Source: Streptosporangium subroseum (GTDB lineage: Bacteria; Actinomycetota; Actinomycetes; Streptosporangiales; Streptosporangiaceae). From it: a DNA stretch of 64,000 bases. A program made the position numbers and the translations under genes. Shown here piece after piece: positions 7,788-16,075 of the stretch. The notes below the pieces were generated by a model. That model ran no database searches, had not been told where the DNA came from, and saw only the letters and a list, made by a program, of their open reading frames with translations. The stretch spans positions 1-64,000 of the forward strand of contig NZ_FZOD01000013.1 in the NCBI RefSeq assembly GCF_900188345.1, written 5' to 3'. Positions within the stretch are counted from its first letter, which is position 1, and each line of letters begins with the position of its first letter.

Positions 7788-8579
7788 ATGACGAAGTTCG
7801 ACGAGGCGACACGGGCCGTCCGGGTGGACGAGAACACCTACGACGTGTCGCTGGACCCCGGATACTCGATCGGTGGTCCGCTCAACGGTGGTTACCTGAT
7901 GGCCGTGATCCTGCGCGCCGTCGTGGACGCCTCCTCTCACGAGCACCCGGTGACCACCAGCGCGCAGTTCCTGCGCGCGCCCAAGCCCGGTCCCGCCCGG
8001 GTGCGGTTGGAACAGATCAAGGCCGGTCGCACCGCCACGATGACCCGCGCCACCCTGATCCAGGACGACAGGTCTTTCATTGAGACCCTCGTCACAACGG
8101 CGACCCTCGCCGACGTCGTCCCCGACTGGACGGACGGTCCCTCGGCGGTCATGCCGCCTCTGGAGCAGTGCGTCAGGCTGCCCGATCCCAAGCCCGAGTC
8201 GAACATGACGCTCAACGCGCAGATGGAGATGGCGTTCGACCCGCCCACCATCGGCTGGCTTGACGGAAGGCCCACCGGGCGCCCCGAGGGTCGCGCCTAC
8301 TTCCGGATGGCCGAGCCGCAGGATCCCGACCCGTACGTGCTGGCCCTGGCCGTGGACGCGCTTCCTCCGGTGGTCTTCTCCGCCGGAGAGCGCGGCTGGG
8401 CGCCCACGGTCGACCTCACCTGGCACCTGCGCGCCCTACCCGCTCCGGGCTGGCTCACCCTGCTCGGCAGCGGCCGCATGATCAGCGACGGCTGGTTCGA
8501 CGAGGACGTGGAGGTCCGTGACTCCACCGGTCGCCTGGTCGCCCAGTCCCGTCAACTGGCCCGGGTCGGGCGCGGCTGA
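7788..8579 (+). CDS. Acyl-CoA thioesterase family (double hot dog) protein
   Basis: A 263-residue protein with an N-terminal hot-dog domain (GYSIGGPLNGGYLMAVILRA, about residues 24-43) and a second one containing ALAVDALPPVVF and TVDLTWHLRA. This layout matches the actinobacterial TesB-like/4HBT_3 thioesterases, which hydrolyse acyl-CoAs in the cytosol. The natural substrate cannot be told from sequence. ATG 7788 is chosen because homology begins at TKFDEAT and a GGGAG lies just upstream. It stands alone between two intergenic regions. Confidence 0.85.
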   Translation: MTKFDEATRAVRVDENTYDVSLDPGYSIGGPLNGGYLMAVILRAVVDASSHEHPVTTSAQFLRAPKPGPARVRLEQIKAGRTATMTRATLIQDDRSFIETLVTTATLADVVPDWTDGPSAVMPPLEQCVRLPDPKPESNMTLNAQMEMAFDPPTIGWLDGRPTGRPEGRAYFRMAEPQDPDPYVLALAVDALPPVVFSAGERGWAPTVDLTWHLRALPAPGWLTLLGSGRMISDGWFDEDVEVRDSTGRLVAQSRQLARVGRG

Positions 8580-8750
8580 GTCGGCGACGGCCGGAACCGG
8601 CGTGATCGGTCCGGGCGCGGCCCCGCCCGCCGGGGCCGCGCGCCGGCCTTCGGGCCGGGCACGGTGAAACGGCTGCCGCCGAGCTGAGAATCGTCGATGT
8701 GAGGATTCTTACCGTGATCTATCGGCCCAGGTCGCCTAACCTTGGGAACC

Positions 8751-9596
8751 GTGTCGCAAGCGAGTATTGGAATATTTGACAGTGGTGTGGGCGGCCTCAC
8801 GGTGGCCAGGGCGATCATCGATCAGTTACCCAACGAATCGATCTTCTACGTGGCCGACACCGCGCGGCAGCCGTACGGCCCCAAGACCATCGCGCAGGTC
8901 CGTTCCTACGCGCTGGAAGTGATGGATCACCTCGTCGAGCACGACGTCAAGATGCTGGTGATCGCGTGCAACAGCGCCAGCGCGGCAGTGCTGCGGGACG
9001 CGCGCGAACGCTATGACGTGCCGGTCGTCGAAGTGATCCAACCGGCGACGCGCCGTGCCGTACGGGCCACCCGCAACGGCAGGGTCGGAGTGATCGGGAC
9101 CCGGGCCACGATCGAGTCGATGGCATATCACGACGCGTTCGCCGCGGCACCCGACGTCCGGCTGACCGGAGTGGCGGCTCCCCGGCTGGTGGAGTTCGTG
9201 GAACGGGGAGAGACGATGAGCGACGAGCTCATCGAGGTCATCCGCGATTACATGAAGCCGATTCTGGACGACGGATGCGACACGTTGATTCTGGGATGTA
9301 CGCACTACCCACTGCTCACCGGGCCGATCTCCTACGTCGTGGGAAACGGGGTCACCCTCGTGTCCAGCGCCGACGAGACGGCCAAGGACGTCTACCGGAT
9401 CCTGCACGACCGGGGCATGGCCGCCGTAGGGGGCGAGCCTGAGCACCGTTTCCGTGCCACCGGTGACGCGAGCGTCTTCGCCCAACTCGGACGCAGGTTC
9501 CTCGGGCCTGAGATCGAAGCGGTCGAAGTCGCAGTAGTGGGGGATGTTTCCACCAATGGACTGGATGGCTCTCGTGAGGACGCTCCGGCGATCTGA
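8751..9596 (+). CDS. murI: Glutamate racemase
   Basis: Interconverts L- and D-glutamate for peptidoglycan synthesis in the cytosol. The 281-residue protein has the opening IGIFDSGVGGLTV with the catalytic Asp region, and the two proton-relay cysteines in ACNSASAA and LGCTHYPLL. GTG 8751 lies 8 nt after a TAACCT -10 (8737-8742), suggesting leaderless expression; a TTG at 8742 is in frame but lies inside that hexamer. It opens murI-MBL-rph-rdgB, conserved as Rv1338-Rv1341 in M. tuberculosis. Confidence 0.96.
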   Translation: MSQASIGIFDSGVGGLTVARAIIDQLPNESIFYVADTARQPYGPKTIAQVRSYALEVMDHLVEHDVKMLVIACNSASAAVLRDARERYDVPVVEVIQPATRRAVRATRNGRVGVIGTRATIESMAYHDAFAAAPDVRLTGVAAPRLVEFVERGETMSDELIEVIRDYMKPILDDGCDTLILGCTHYPLLTGPISYVVGNGVTLVSSADETAKDVYRILHDRGMAAVGGEPEHRFRATGDASVFAQLGRRFLGPEIEAVEVAVVGDVSTNGLDGSREDAPAI

Positions 9597-9701
9597 ACCG
9601 AGGACCGGAGGGGCACAGCGGATGAGCGGCGTGAGAAGGCGCCGGTCACCGGTGCCCGAACCGTGACGCGTAGCGTCGCAATGGGAGAGTAGGAGGCCGC
9701 C

Positions 9702-10454
9702 TTGAAATTGACAATCATCGGGTGCTCGGGAAGTTTCCCCGGCCCGAACAGCCCTTCCTCCTGCTATCTGCTGGAGGCCGAGGGGTTCCGCATGCTGCTG
9801 GACTTCGGCAACGGCGCGCTCGGCGCGCTGCAGAGGCACATCGGTCTCTACGACGTGGACGCGATCTGCCTGTCCCACCTGCATGCCGACCACTGCCTCG
9901 ACATGTGTCCCTACCACGTGGTGCGCACCTACTCCCCGCAGGGCCCGCTGCCCCGGGTGCCGGTCTACGCTCCCGCCGACGCGCCGCAACGGCTGTCGTC
10001 CGCCTACGCCATGCCCGACGAACCACGGCTGGAGACCGCCTTCGACTTCATCGGGCTGACGCCCGGGGTGTTCGAGGTGGGTCCGTTCGAGGTGACGGCC
10101 GCGCTGGTGAACCACCCGGTGGAGACCTACGGGTTCAGGGTCTCGTACGGCGGGCGCTCGGTGGCCTACTCGGGTGACACCGGTGAGTCCGCCGAGCTGG
10201 TCAAGCTCGCCGCGGGGGCCGACGTGCTCCTGTGCGAGGCCTCGTTCCTGGACAAGCCGGGCCTTCCCCATGATCTCCATCTGAACGGCCGGCAGGCCGC
10301 CGAGCACGCGGCGAGGGCGGACGTGGGAACCCTGGTGCTGACCCACCTCGTGCCCTGGAACGACTGCGGTCAAATCCTGGAGGACGCCTCCCGGGGCGGG
10401 TTCGGGGGACGGACGGAGCTCGCACGGAGTGGGGTCACGTATGACCTAGGGTGA
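9702..10454 (+). CDS. MBL-fold phosphodiesterase (Rv1339-like)
   Basis: A 250-residue metallo-beta-lactamase-fold protein with zinc motif SHLHADHCLD, a distal His in LVNHPVETYG, Asp in YSGDTGESAEL and the final His in VLTHLVPW. This matches the atypical RNase Z-like group that includes M. tuberculosis Rv1339, reported as a cyclic-nucleotide phosphodiesterase; the activity of this copy is inferred. The start is TTG, placed 6 nt after a very strong AGGAGG (9690-9695). It sits between murI and rph, as in mycobacteria. Confidence 0.9.
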   Translation: MKLTIIGCSGSFPGPNSPSSCYLLEAEGFRMLLDFGNGALGALQRHIGLYDVDAICLSHLHADHCLDMCPYHVVRTYSPQGPLPRVPVYAPADAPQRLSSAYAMPDEPRLETAFDFIGLTPGVFEVGPFEVTAALVNHPVETYGFRVSYGGRSVAYSGDTGESAELVKLAAGADVLLCEASFLDKPGLPHDLHLNGRQAAEHAARADVGTLVLTHLVPWNDCGQILEDASRGGFGGRTELARSGVTYDLG

Positions 10455-10459
10455 GTTTC

Positions 10460-11176
10460 ATGGCTCGCGCAGATGGACGTTCTCCCGATCAACTCCGCCC
10501 CGTCACCATCACCCGTGGCTGGCTCGCTCACGCCGAAGGGTCGGTGCTCGTCGAGTTCGGCGGCACCAAGGTGCTCTGCGCCGCCTCCGTGCAGGACAGC
10601 GTGCCACGCTGGCGCCGGGGCAGCGGCCAGGGCTGGGTCACGGCCGAGTACGCCATGCTGCCGCGGGCCACGAACACCCGTAACGACCGCGAGTCGGTGC
10701 GCGGCAAGATCGGCGGCCGGACGCACGAGATCTCCCGCCTGATCGGCCGTTCCCTGCGGGCCTGCGTCGACTACAAGACCCTGGGCGAAAACTCGATCGT
10801 CATCGACTGCGACGTGCTCCAGGCGGACGGCGGCACCCGTACCGCCGCGATCACCGGAGCCTACGTGGCGCTGGCCGACGCGGTGAGCTGGATGCGCGAG
10901 CGGAAGATGTGCAGCGGCGACCCGCTGATCGACTCGATCGCCGCCGTGTCGGTAGGCGTCGTCGGATCCACGCCGCTGCTGGACCTCTGCTACACCGAGG
11001 ACGTCGCGGCCGAGACCGACATGAACGTCGTGATGACGGGATCGGGCGAGTTCGTCGAGGTTCAGGGCACGGCCGAGGGCAAGCCGTTCAACCGCGCCGC
11101 GCTGGACGAGCTGCTCGACCTCGGCATCGCCGGGTGCGCGGAGCTCACCCGCCTGCAGCGGGAGACGCTGGCGTGA
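10460..11176 (+). CDS. rph: Ribonuclease PH
   Basis: A phosphorolytic 3'-5' exoribonuclease that trims tRNA 3' ends; 238 residues. Family blocks include GRSPDQLRPVTI, SVLVEFGGTKVLC, GWVTAEYAMLPRAT, the phosphate-binding GGRTHEISRLIGRSLRA and DCDVLQADGGTRTAAITGA. ATG 10460 lies 7 nt after TAGGGT (10447-10452), a possible leaderless internal promoter overlapping the end of the MBL gene. Its last bases overlap rdgB by 4 nt (GTGA), so the two are translationally coupled. Confidence 0.97.
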   Translation: MARADGRSPDQLRPVTITRGWLAHAEGSVLVEFGGTKVLCAASVQDSVPRWRRGSGQGWVTAEYAMLPRATNTRNDRESVRGKIGGRTHEISRLIGRSLRACVDYKTLGENSIVIDCDVLQADGGTRTAAITGAYVALADAVSWMRERKMCSGDPLIDSIAAVSVGVVGSTPLLDLCYTEDVAAETDMNVVMTGSGEFVEVQGTAEGKPFNRAALDELLDLGIAGCAELTRLQRETLA

Positions 11177-11778
11177 GCGCGCGAGTGGTCCTGGCCACCC
11201 GTAACGCAGGAAAGATCGTCGAGCTCCGCCGGATTCTGGCCGACGCCTCGGTGCCCATCGAGATCGTCGGCCTTGAGGAGTTCCCCGAGATCGGCGACGT
11301 CGCCGAGACCGGCCTGACGTTCGCCGAGAACGCCCTGCTCAAGGCCCACGCGGTCGCCAAGCAGTCCGGTCTTCCCGCGATCGCCGACGACTCCGGCCTG
11401 TGCGTGGACGCGCTGAACGGCATGCCGGGCATCTTCTCCGCTCGCTGGTCCGGCAGGCACGGTGACGACAAGGCGAATCTGAACCTGCTGCTGGCGCAGG
11501 TGTCGGACGTGCCGCGCGAGCGCCTCGGCGCCCACTTCGCGTGCGCCGCCGCGCTGGCCCTGCCTTCGGGGGAGGAGCGGGTGGCCGAGGGTGCGCTGTA
11601 CGGCGTGATCATCGACGCGCCGCGCGGGAGCAACGGCTTCGGCTACGACCCGATCTTCGTGCCCGAGGGGGAGAGCCGGACGACCGCCGAGCTGTCGGCG
11701 CAGGAGAAGGACGCCATCAGCCATCGGGGCCGCGCCTTCCGCGCCCTGGTCCCGATCCTCGTGGAAGCGGTCGGATAG
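11173..11778 (+). CDS. rdgB: XTP/dITP diphosphatase (house-cleaning NTPase)
   Basis: Hydrolyses non-canonical purine triphosphates (XTP, dITP) to monophosphates. The 201-residue Ham1/RdgB protein shows VVLATRNAGKIVELRRIL, the metal and base-binding FAENALLKAHA, ADDSGLCVDALNGMPG and GSNGFGYDPIF. The GTG start overlaps the rph stop. The upstream frame is open but belongs to an rph shadow. It ends the murI-rdgB group; no strong terminator follows. Confidence 0.97.
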   Translation: MSARVVLATRNAGKIVELRRILADASVPIEIVGLEEFPEIGDVAETGLTFAENALLKAHAVAKQSGLPAIADDSGLCVDALNGMPGIFSARWSGRHGDDKANLNLLLAQVSDVPRERLGAHFACAAALALPSGEERVAEGALYGVIIDAPRGSNGFGYDPIFVPEGESRTTAELSAQEKDAISHRGRAFRALVPILVEAVG

Positions 11779-11823
11779 CCGGTCCCCTCGGGAGCCCGGC
11801 GGCACGGGAGTCGGCGAGGACCG

Positions 11824-11925
11824 AGATCGATCGACGCTGCGGAGGGCGCCGGGTCCCCGGGCTCCTCTCAGGGCCGGGCGGCACGAGCGTCGGCGAACAT
11901 CAAGATCGATCGACGCTGCGGAGGG
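11824..11925. repeat. 23-bp perfect direct repeat pair
   Basis: The 23-bp sequence starting AGATCGATCGACGC occurs at 11824-11846 and again at 11903-11925, 79 bp apart. The 26 bases before each copy are also similar (a GGCACG...GTCGGCGA block). It lies in the rdgB/oxidoreductase spacer. No coding frame is supported. Confidence 0.7.
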
Positions 11926-11971
11926 TCGGGAGGCCCGATGGCGGCGGGTCCGGGCCAGGCTGTAATCGGCG

Positions 11972-11985
11972 CGTAAGATCTTACG
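11972..11985. promoter_or_regulatory. 14-bp palindrome upstream of the oxidoreductase gene
   Basis: CGTAAGATCTTACG is a perfect 14-bp dyad centred 33 bp upstream of the ATG at 12012. Its position suits an operator overlapping the core promoter. No regulator gene lies next to it on the same side. Confidence 0.45.
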
Positions 11986-12011
11986 GTCCCCAGGGGGCGT
12001 AGCGTCAGAGC

Positions 12012-13709
12012 ATGAAGAGCAACAGGCGCACGCCCCTGTGGGCAGCGGCGCTGATCGGCCTGGTATCCGGTGCTGTGGCGGTCGGGGTCTCCCTGCTGGT
12101 CGCGGGCGTGGTGAAAGCCTCGGCCTTCCCCGTCATCGCGGTCGGCAACGCCGCCGTCGACCTCACCCCGGCCGGGCTCAAGGACTGGGCGATCCGCGCC
12201 TTCGGGGAGAACGACAAGAACATCCTGCTGCTCGGCATCTTCGTGGTCGTCGCGGCGCTCGCCGCCGGTCTTGGCATCCTCGCCCTCCGCGAGATCCGGT
12301 ACGGCCTGGCGGGCCTGGCCGCGTTCGGTGTCATCGGGATCATCGCCGTCCTGACCCGCCCCGGCGCGGGCGTCGTGGACGTCGTCCCCACACTGGCCGG
12401 CGTCGGCGCCGCCATGTTCGCGCTCCACCGCCTCACCAACCGCGCCTTCGTCCCTACCCCGTCCGCTTCCCGCTCGTCCGTCTCCAGCCCTCCCGCTTCC
12501 AGCTTCCCTGCCTCCGGCTCGCCCGTTCCCGGCGCAGCCCCTTCCGGCTCGTCCTTCTCCGCGGAGAGTGGTACGGGGACGGCGGAGCGGCAGGGCGCGC
12601 CGGTGCCGCCGATCATGCGGGCGGGCAACGACCTCCGCTCGTTCGACCGGCGAGGACTGCTGACCGGAGTGCTCGGGGGCGCCGTCGTCGCCGGAGTGGC
12701 GGGGGTGGCCGGGCGGATGCTGTCGGGACGGGCGGCGGTGAGCGAGGCCAGGGTCGACCTCACGCTGCCGCGACCCGCGGTCCCGATGGCCCCGCTTCCC
12801 GCCGGAGTCGACTTCAAGATCAAGGGACTGTCGCCGTTCATCACACCGAACAATGACTTCTACCGGGTGGACACCGCCCTCATCGTGCCCCAGGTCGACC
12901 CCCGCAACTGGACGTTGAAGATCTACGGCCTGGTGGACCGGCCCGTCGAACTCACCTTCGCCGACCTGATGAAGCGCTCCATCGAGGAGGCCGACGTCAC
13001 GCTGTGCTGCGTCTCCAACGAGGTCGGCGGGCCGTACATCGGCAACGCCCGCTGGCTGGGCGTCCGCATGGCGGACCTCCTGCGCGACGCGGGCATCCAG
13101 AAGAACGCGGACATGCTGCTCAACACCTCCGCCGACGGCTGGACCTCCGGCACCCCGATCGACATCGTCCTCGACGGTCGCGACTCGATGCTGGCCTTCG
13201 GGATGAACGGCGAGGCGCTCCCCGTGGACCACGGCTTCCCGGTCCGGCAGGTCGTCCCCGGCCTCTACGGCTACGTCTCGGCCACCAAGTGGGTGACGGA
13301 GATCAAGGTCAGCCGGTTCGACCAGGAGGAGGCCTACTGGACGTCCAGGGGCTGGTCGGCCAAGGGACCGATCAAGACGGAGTCGCGGATCGACCTGCCG
13401 CATGACGGCGACGGCATCCCGGCGGGCCGTACGGTGATCGCGGGCGTCGCCTGGGCACAGCACAAGGGAGTGGACGCGGTCGAGGTGCGCGTCGACCAGG
13501 GGCCGTGGCGTCAGGCCCGGCTGGCCGAGGCGCCGACGGCCGACACCTGGCGCCAGTGGGTGATCGACGACTGGGACGCCGTCCGGGGAAGCCACACCAT
13601 CCAGGTGCGAGCCACCGACGCCACCGGCTACACCCAGACCGAGGCCCTGGCCGACGTTGTTCCGGACGGGGCCACCGGCTGGCACACCATCACCGTCGAG
13701 GTCGCCTGA
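12012..13709 (+). CDS. Membrane-anchored molybdopterin-dependent oxidoreductase (sulfite oxidase fold)
   Basis: A 565-residue protein. Residues 1-140 hold about four membrane segments. A Ser/Pro linker spans 147-195, and a further hydrophobic segment at 216-235 leads into the external Moco domain (about 265-480). The Moco-ligating Cys is probably Cys333 in LCCVSNEVGG. A C-terminal dimerisation domain follows (AGVAWAQHKGVDAVEVRVDQG). This layout fits actinobacterial membrane members of the sulfite oxidase/YedY superfamily; the electron donor is unknown. Its 3' end forms a hairpin with the convergent SDR gene. Confidence 0.92.
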   Translation: MKSNRRTPLWAAALIGLVSGAVAVGVSLLVAGVVKASAFPVIAVGNAAVDLTPAGLKDWAIRAFGENDKNILLLGIFVVVAALAAGLGILALREIRYGLAGLAAFGVIGIIAVLTRPGAGVVDVVPTLAGVGAAMFALHRLTNRAFVPTPSASRSSVSSPPASSFPASGSPVPGAAPSGSSFSAESGTGTAERQGAPVPPIMRAGNDLRSFDRRGLLTGVLGGAVVAGVAGVAGRMLSGRAAVSEARVDLTLPRPAVPMAPLPAGVDFKIKGLSPFITPNNDFYRVDTALIVPQVDPRNWTLKIYGLVDRPVELTFADLMKRSIEEADVTLCCVSNEVGGPYIGNARWLGVRMADLLRDAGIQKNADMLLNTSADGWTSGTPIDIVLDGRDSMLAFGMNGEALPVDHGFPVRQVVPGLYGYVSATKWVTEIKVSRFDQEEAYWTSRGWSAKGPIKTESRIDLPHDGDGIPAGRTVIAGVAWAQHKGVDAVEVRVDQGPWRQARLAEAPTADTWRQWVIDDWDAVRGSHTIQVRATDATGYTQTEALADVVPDGATGWHTITVEVA

Positions 13710-13736
13710 ACCCGGCTCCGGCCTCGGTCAGGCGAC
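13701..13736. terminator. Bidirectional terminator formed by two stop codons
   Basis: GTCGCCTGA (13701-13709) and TCAGGCGAC (13728-13736) are perfect inverted repeats. Each contains the stop codon of one convergent gene, and the 18-nt loop has a small CCGG/CCGG fold. It ends both the oxidoreductase and the SDR transcripts. Confidence 0.7.
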
Positions 13737-14651
13737 GTGGGCGGCCAGGGTGACGCCGGTGAGGCGTTCGGCCTCGGTCCACAGGCGGGCGTTGGTCACG
13801 GCGTCCAGAGCCCTGCGGGGCGGGCGGGCGGTGACGGTGGGGCCGACCAGGCCGCCCCACTTGCCGGGACCGTAGTAGCCGCCGGTGACGGCCTCGGGGC
13901 TGGTGGCGGCGTACAGCAGCGGCTCGGTGCCCGGCTCGACGCCCTGCGAGGGCACGACGTTGTTGAGCAGAGCCTGCAGGCGCGACGGCTTGCCGCCTCC
14001 GAGGCTCGCGCCCGCCGTCTGGAGGTTGGTGCGGGTGTAGCCGGGGTGGGCGCCGTTGCTCATCAGGTTCCAGCCGCGCTGGGCGGCGACGGCGGCGAGG
14101 TGCCGGGTGAGCATGAAATCGGCGAGCTTGGACTGGGCGTAGGCGCGGTTGGGGCTGTAGCGGCGTTCCCACTGCAGGTCCTCGAAGGTGATCCGGCCGT
14201 AGTGGGCCGTGCCGCTGCTCATGGTGACCACGCGCGGCGCGGCGGCGGCGAGCACCGTCGGTAGAAGCCGGACGGTCAGGGCGAAGGGGCCGAGGTAGTT
14301 GCTGCCGAACTGCAGCTCGAAGCCGTCGGCCGTGGTCATGCGGGTGGGCGGAGCCATCACCCCGGCGTTGTTGATCAGCAGGTCCAGGGGGGTGCCGTCG
14401 GCGATGAGCCCGTCGGCGAACTCCTTGACCGAGGCGAGGTCGGCCAGGTCGATCCGGCGGATCTCAAGGTTGGCGTGCGGGTGCCGCGCGAGGATCTCGG
14501 CGCGGGCCTGCTCGCCCTTGGCGACCGTGCGGACGGCCATCACCACGCGTGCCCCGGCGGCGGCGAGGCGCCGGGCGGCTTCCTTGCCGGTGCCGCTGTT
14601 GGCACCGGTGACGACGGCGAACTTCCCGCTCTGGTCGGGGACGGTGTACAT
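13728..14651 (-). CDS. SDR family oxidoreductase (retinol dehydrogenase-like)
   Basis: A classical short-chain dehydrogenase of about 307 residues. It has the NADP-binding TGANSGTGKEAAR, the adenine-site Asp in RIDLADLASV, LINNAGVM, the catalytic Ser region MSSGTAHYG and the YxxxK site YAQSKLA. The substrate is unknown. ATG 14651 is preceded by CAGGAG at good spacing, so the longer frame upstream is not used. It diverges from a TetR gene across repeated operator-like sites and is presumably the TetR target. Confidence 0.9.
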   Translation of the reverse strand: MYTVPDQSGKFAVVTGANSGTGKEAARRLAAAGARVVMAVRTVAKGEQARAEILARHPHANLEIRRIDLADLASVKEFADGLIADGTPLDLLINNAGVMAPPTRMTTADGFELQFGSNYLGPFALTVRLLPTVLAAAAPRVVTMSSGTAHYGRITFEDLQWERRYSPNRAYAQSKLADFMLTRHLAAVAAQRGWNLMSNGAHPGYTRTNLQTAGASLGGGKPSRLQALLNNVVPSQGVEPGTEPLLYAATSPEAVTGGYYGPGKWGGLVGPTVTARPPRRALDAVTNARLWTEAERLTGVTLAAHVA

Positions 14652-14676
14652 GGAGACTCCTGCGAGATTTTTTAGA

Positions 14677-14748
14677 GACTGGCGGTCTGTTGCTCTGAAC
14701 AATAGCGGACCGCCAGTCTGTTAACAAGGGACCGCCGGTCTGTAGACT
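14677..14748. promoter_or_regulatory. SDR/TetR operators and tetR core promoter
   Basis: Three related boxes occur: GACTGGCGGTCTGTT (14677-14691, inverted), GGACCGCCAGTCTGTT (14707-14722) and GGACCGCCGGTCTGTA (14729-14744). The last two are 22 bp apart, about two helical turns. The tetR promoter reads TTAACA (14721-14726), 16 bp, TAGACT (14743-14748), with ATG 6 nt later. One box therefore lies between -35 and -10, as expected for autorepression. Confidence 0.65.
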
Positions 14749-14754
14749 GCTGGC

Positions 14755-15432
14755 ATGGCGACCTTCCAACGTGCACGCAGCGAGGAGCAGCGCGCGGAGC
14801 GCAGGCGGGCGATCCTGGACACCGCGACCGCGATGCTGGCCGAGATGCCGGTGGCGCAGCTGAGCCTCAACGAGCTGAGCCGGCGCGTCGGCCTGGCGAA
14901 GTCGAACGTCCTGCGCTACTTCGAGTCCCGCGAGGCCGTGCTGCTGGAGTTGCTCGACGTCGCCCTGCAGGAGTGGCTGGAGCACCTCGACGGCGCGCTC
15001 ACCGCCGCGGTCGACGCCGACGCGGCGCCGTTCGAGCGCGGCGACCAGGTGGCCGCCACGCTCGCCGCCTCGCTGGCGGCCCGCCCGGTGCTGTGCGACC
15101 TGATCGGCGCGCAGGCCGCGGTGCTGGAGCGCAACGTCTCCCCGCAGGTCGCCGCGGAGTACAAGCACGCCATCGTCGCGAACGCGCACGTACTGGTCCG
15201 GCTGGTGCGCGAGCACGTGCGGGAGCTCGGCGAGCACGACGCGATACGGTTCGCCGGCGCCGCGACCATGGCGACCGGCGCGGTGTGGACCCACGCGCAG
15301 CCCTCGGCCGCGATGCTGGCCGCCTACGAGGCCGACCCCTCGCTGGCGGCCATGCGACTCGACTTCACCTCGACTCTGCGCGAGATATTCGAGGTACTGC
15401 TCACGGGGCTGCTCGCCCGCCCGTCCCGCTGA
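14755..15432 (+). CDS. TetR/AcrR family transcriptional regulator
   Basis: A 225-residue repressor. The N-terminal helix-turn-helix spans about residues 18-60 (RRAILDTATAML...SLNELSRRVGLAKSNVLRYFESREAVL). A variable helical ligand domain follows. It diverges from the SDR gene, and three repeated boxes lie between them, so it probably represses both genes until a ligand binds (inference). ATG 14755 lies 6 nt after the -10 hexamer, giving a leaderless mRNA. Confidence 0.93.
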   Translation: MATFQRARSEEQRAERRRAILDTATAMLAEMPVAQLSLNELSRRVGLAKSNVLRYFESREAVLLELLDVALQEWLEHLDGALTAAVDADAAPFERGDQVAATLAASLAARPVLCDLIGAQAAVLERNVSPQVAAEYKHAIVANAHVLVRLVREHVRELGEHDAIRFAGAATMATGAVWTHAQPSAAMLAAYEADPSLAAMRLDFTSTLREIFEVLLTGLLARPSR

Positions 15433-15450
15433 GCCGGAGCAGCCCGGCTC
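15430..15450 (+). terminator. Terminator after tetR
   Basis: GAGCCGG (15431-15437) pairs with CCGGCTC (15444-15450) around a 6-nt loop. The stem begins inside the tetR stop codon. Confidence 0.55.
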
Positions 15451-15681
15451 GTTGACGAGTTGGTGCTGTCGCCGGGCACGTGGAGTGGCACGGACAGCGG
15501 AACGAGGGACCTGAAAGACCTCCAAGTCCCTGAGGCCGGTGACGGAGCCACCCCCTGGCGGCGATGTGGTGCTCGGATCGGCGAATTGGCAGGTGGGTTG
15601 TGCGGTGACGGCCAGAGCCGCTGCCGTTGCGTCGCTTCCCGCGCCGTTGGCCCGGTCCCTGAGGCGGTCGCCCGGAGTGGT

Positions 15682-15921
15682 TCATCCGCGGTCTCGCCGG
15701 GTGAGTGCGTTGCCGGCCGCGCCTATCGCGAAGCCGAGGACGATCATGACGACGTAGCTGTAGATCTCGTAGCCGTCCGGGGCAAGGAGCCGGACGAAAC
15801 CCATGAAATGGATCCAGTCGAGCCACTCGTGCAGGAGGCCGCTCGCGCCGCCGACGACAAGGACGAAGCAGAGCAGACCCGACAGGGCCGCCACGGGGGA
15901 CTTCGGGTTGGTGGAGGTCAT
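15682..15921 (-). CDS. Small two-pass membrane protein, hypothetical
   Basis: A 79-residue protein with two hydrophobic segments (about residues 11-31 and 52-72) joined by a short loop with HEWLDWIHFMGF. The family is not recognised. A TATCGT -10 element (15933-15928, minus strand) ends 6 nt before the ATG, supporting leaderless expression and a real gene. It is isolated between tetR and a divergent histidine kinase gene. Confidence 0.65.
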   Translation of the reverse strand: MTSTNPKSPVAALSGLLCFVLVVGGASGLLHEWLDWIHFMGFVRLLAPDGYEIYSYVVMIVLGFAIGAAGNALTRRDRG

Positions 15922-16075
15922 GGCCCCACGATAGGCAGGCGATGCCGGGTGCGGATCGAGCTTAGGACGGCCGTGCGATGACCAAAGTCGGCCGCCGGCG
16001 GCCGAGGGTCGTACTTAAGTATTCGGTTGCGGCACGGACGCCCGGTCGCAGGTGGGGCCACGTAGATTACCGGCC

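Noticed and set aside
7421..7837. 110-codon plus and 126-codon minus frames in the DUF3352/thioesterase spacer
   Set aside because: Proline/arginine-rich, no third-position bias, no ribosome site.
8826..10373. 515-codon minus-strand frame
   Set aside because: Antisense of murI and the MBL gene.
11868..13685. 605-codon minus-strand frame
   Set aside because: Shadow of the molybdopterin oxidoreductase gene.
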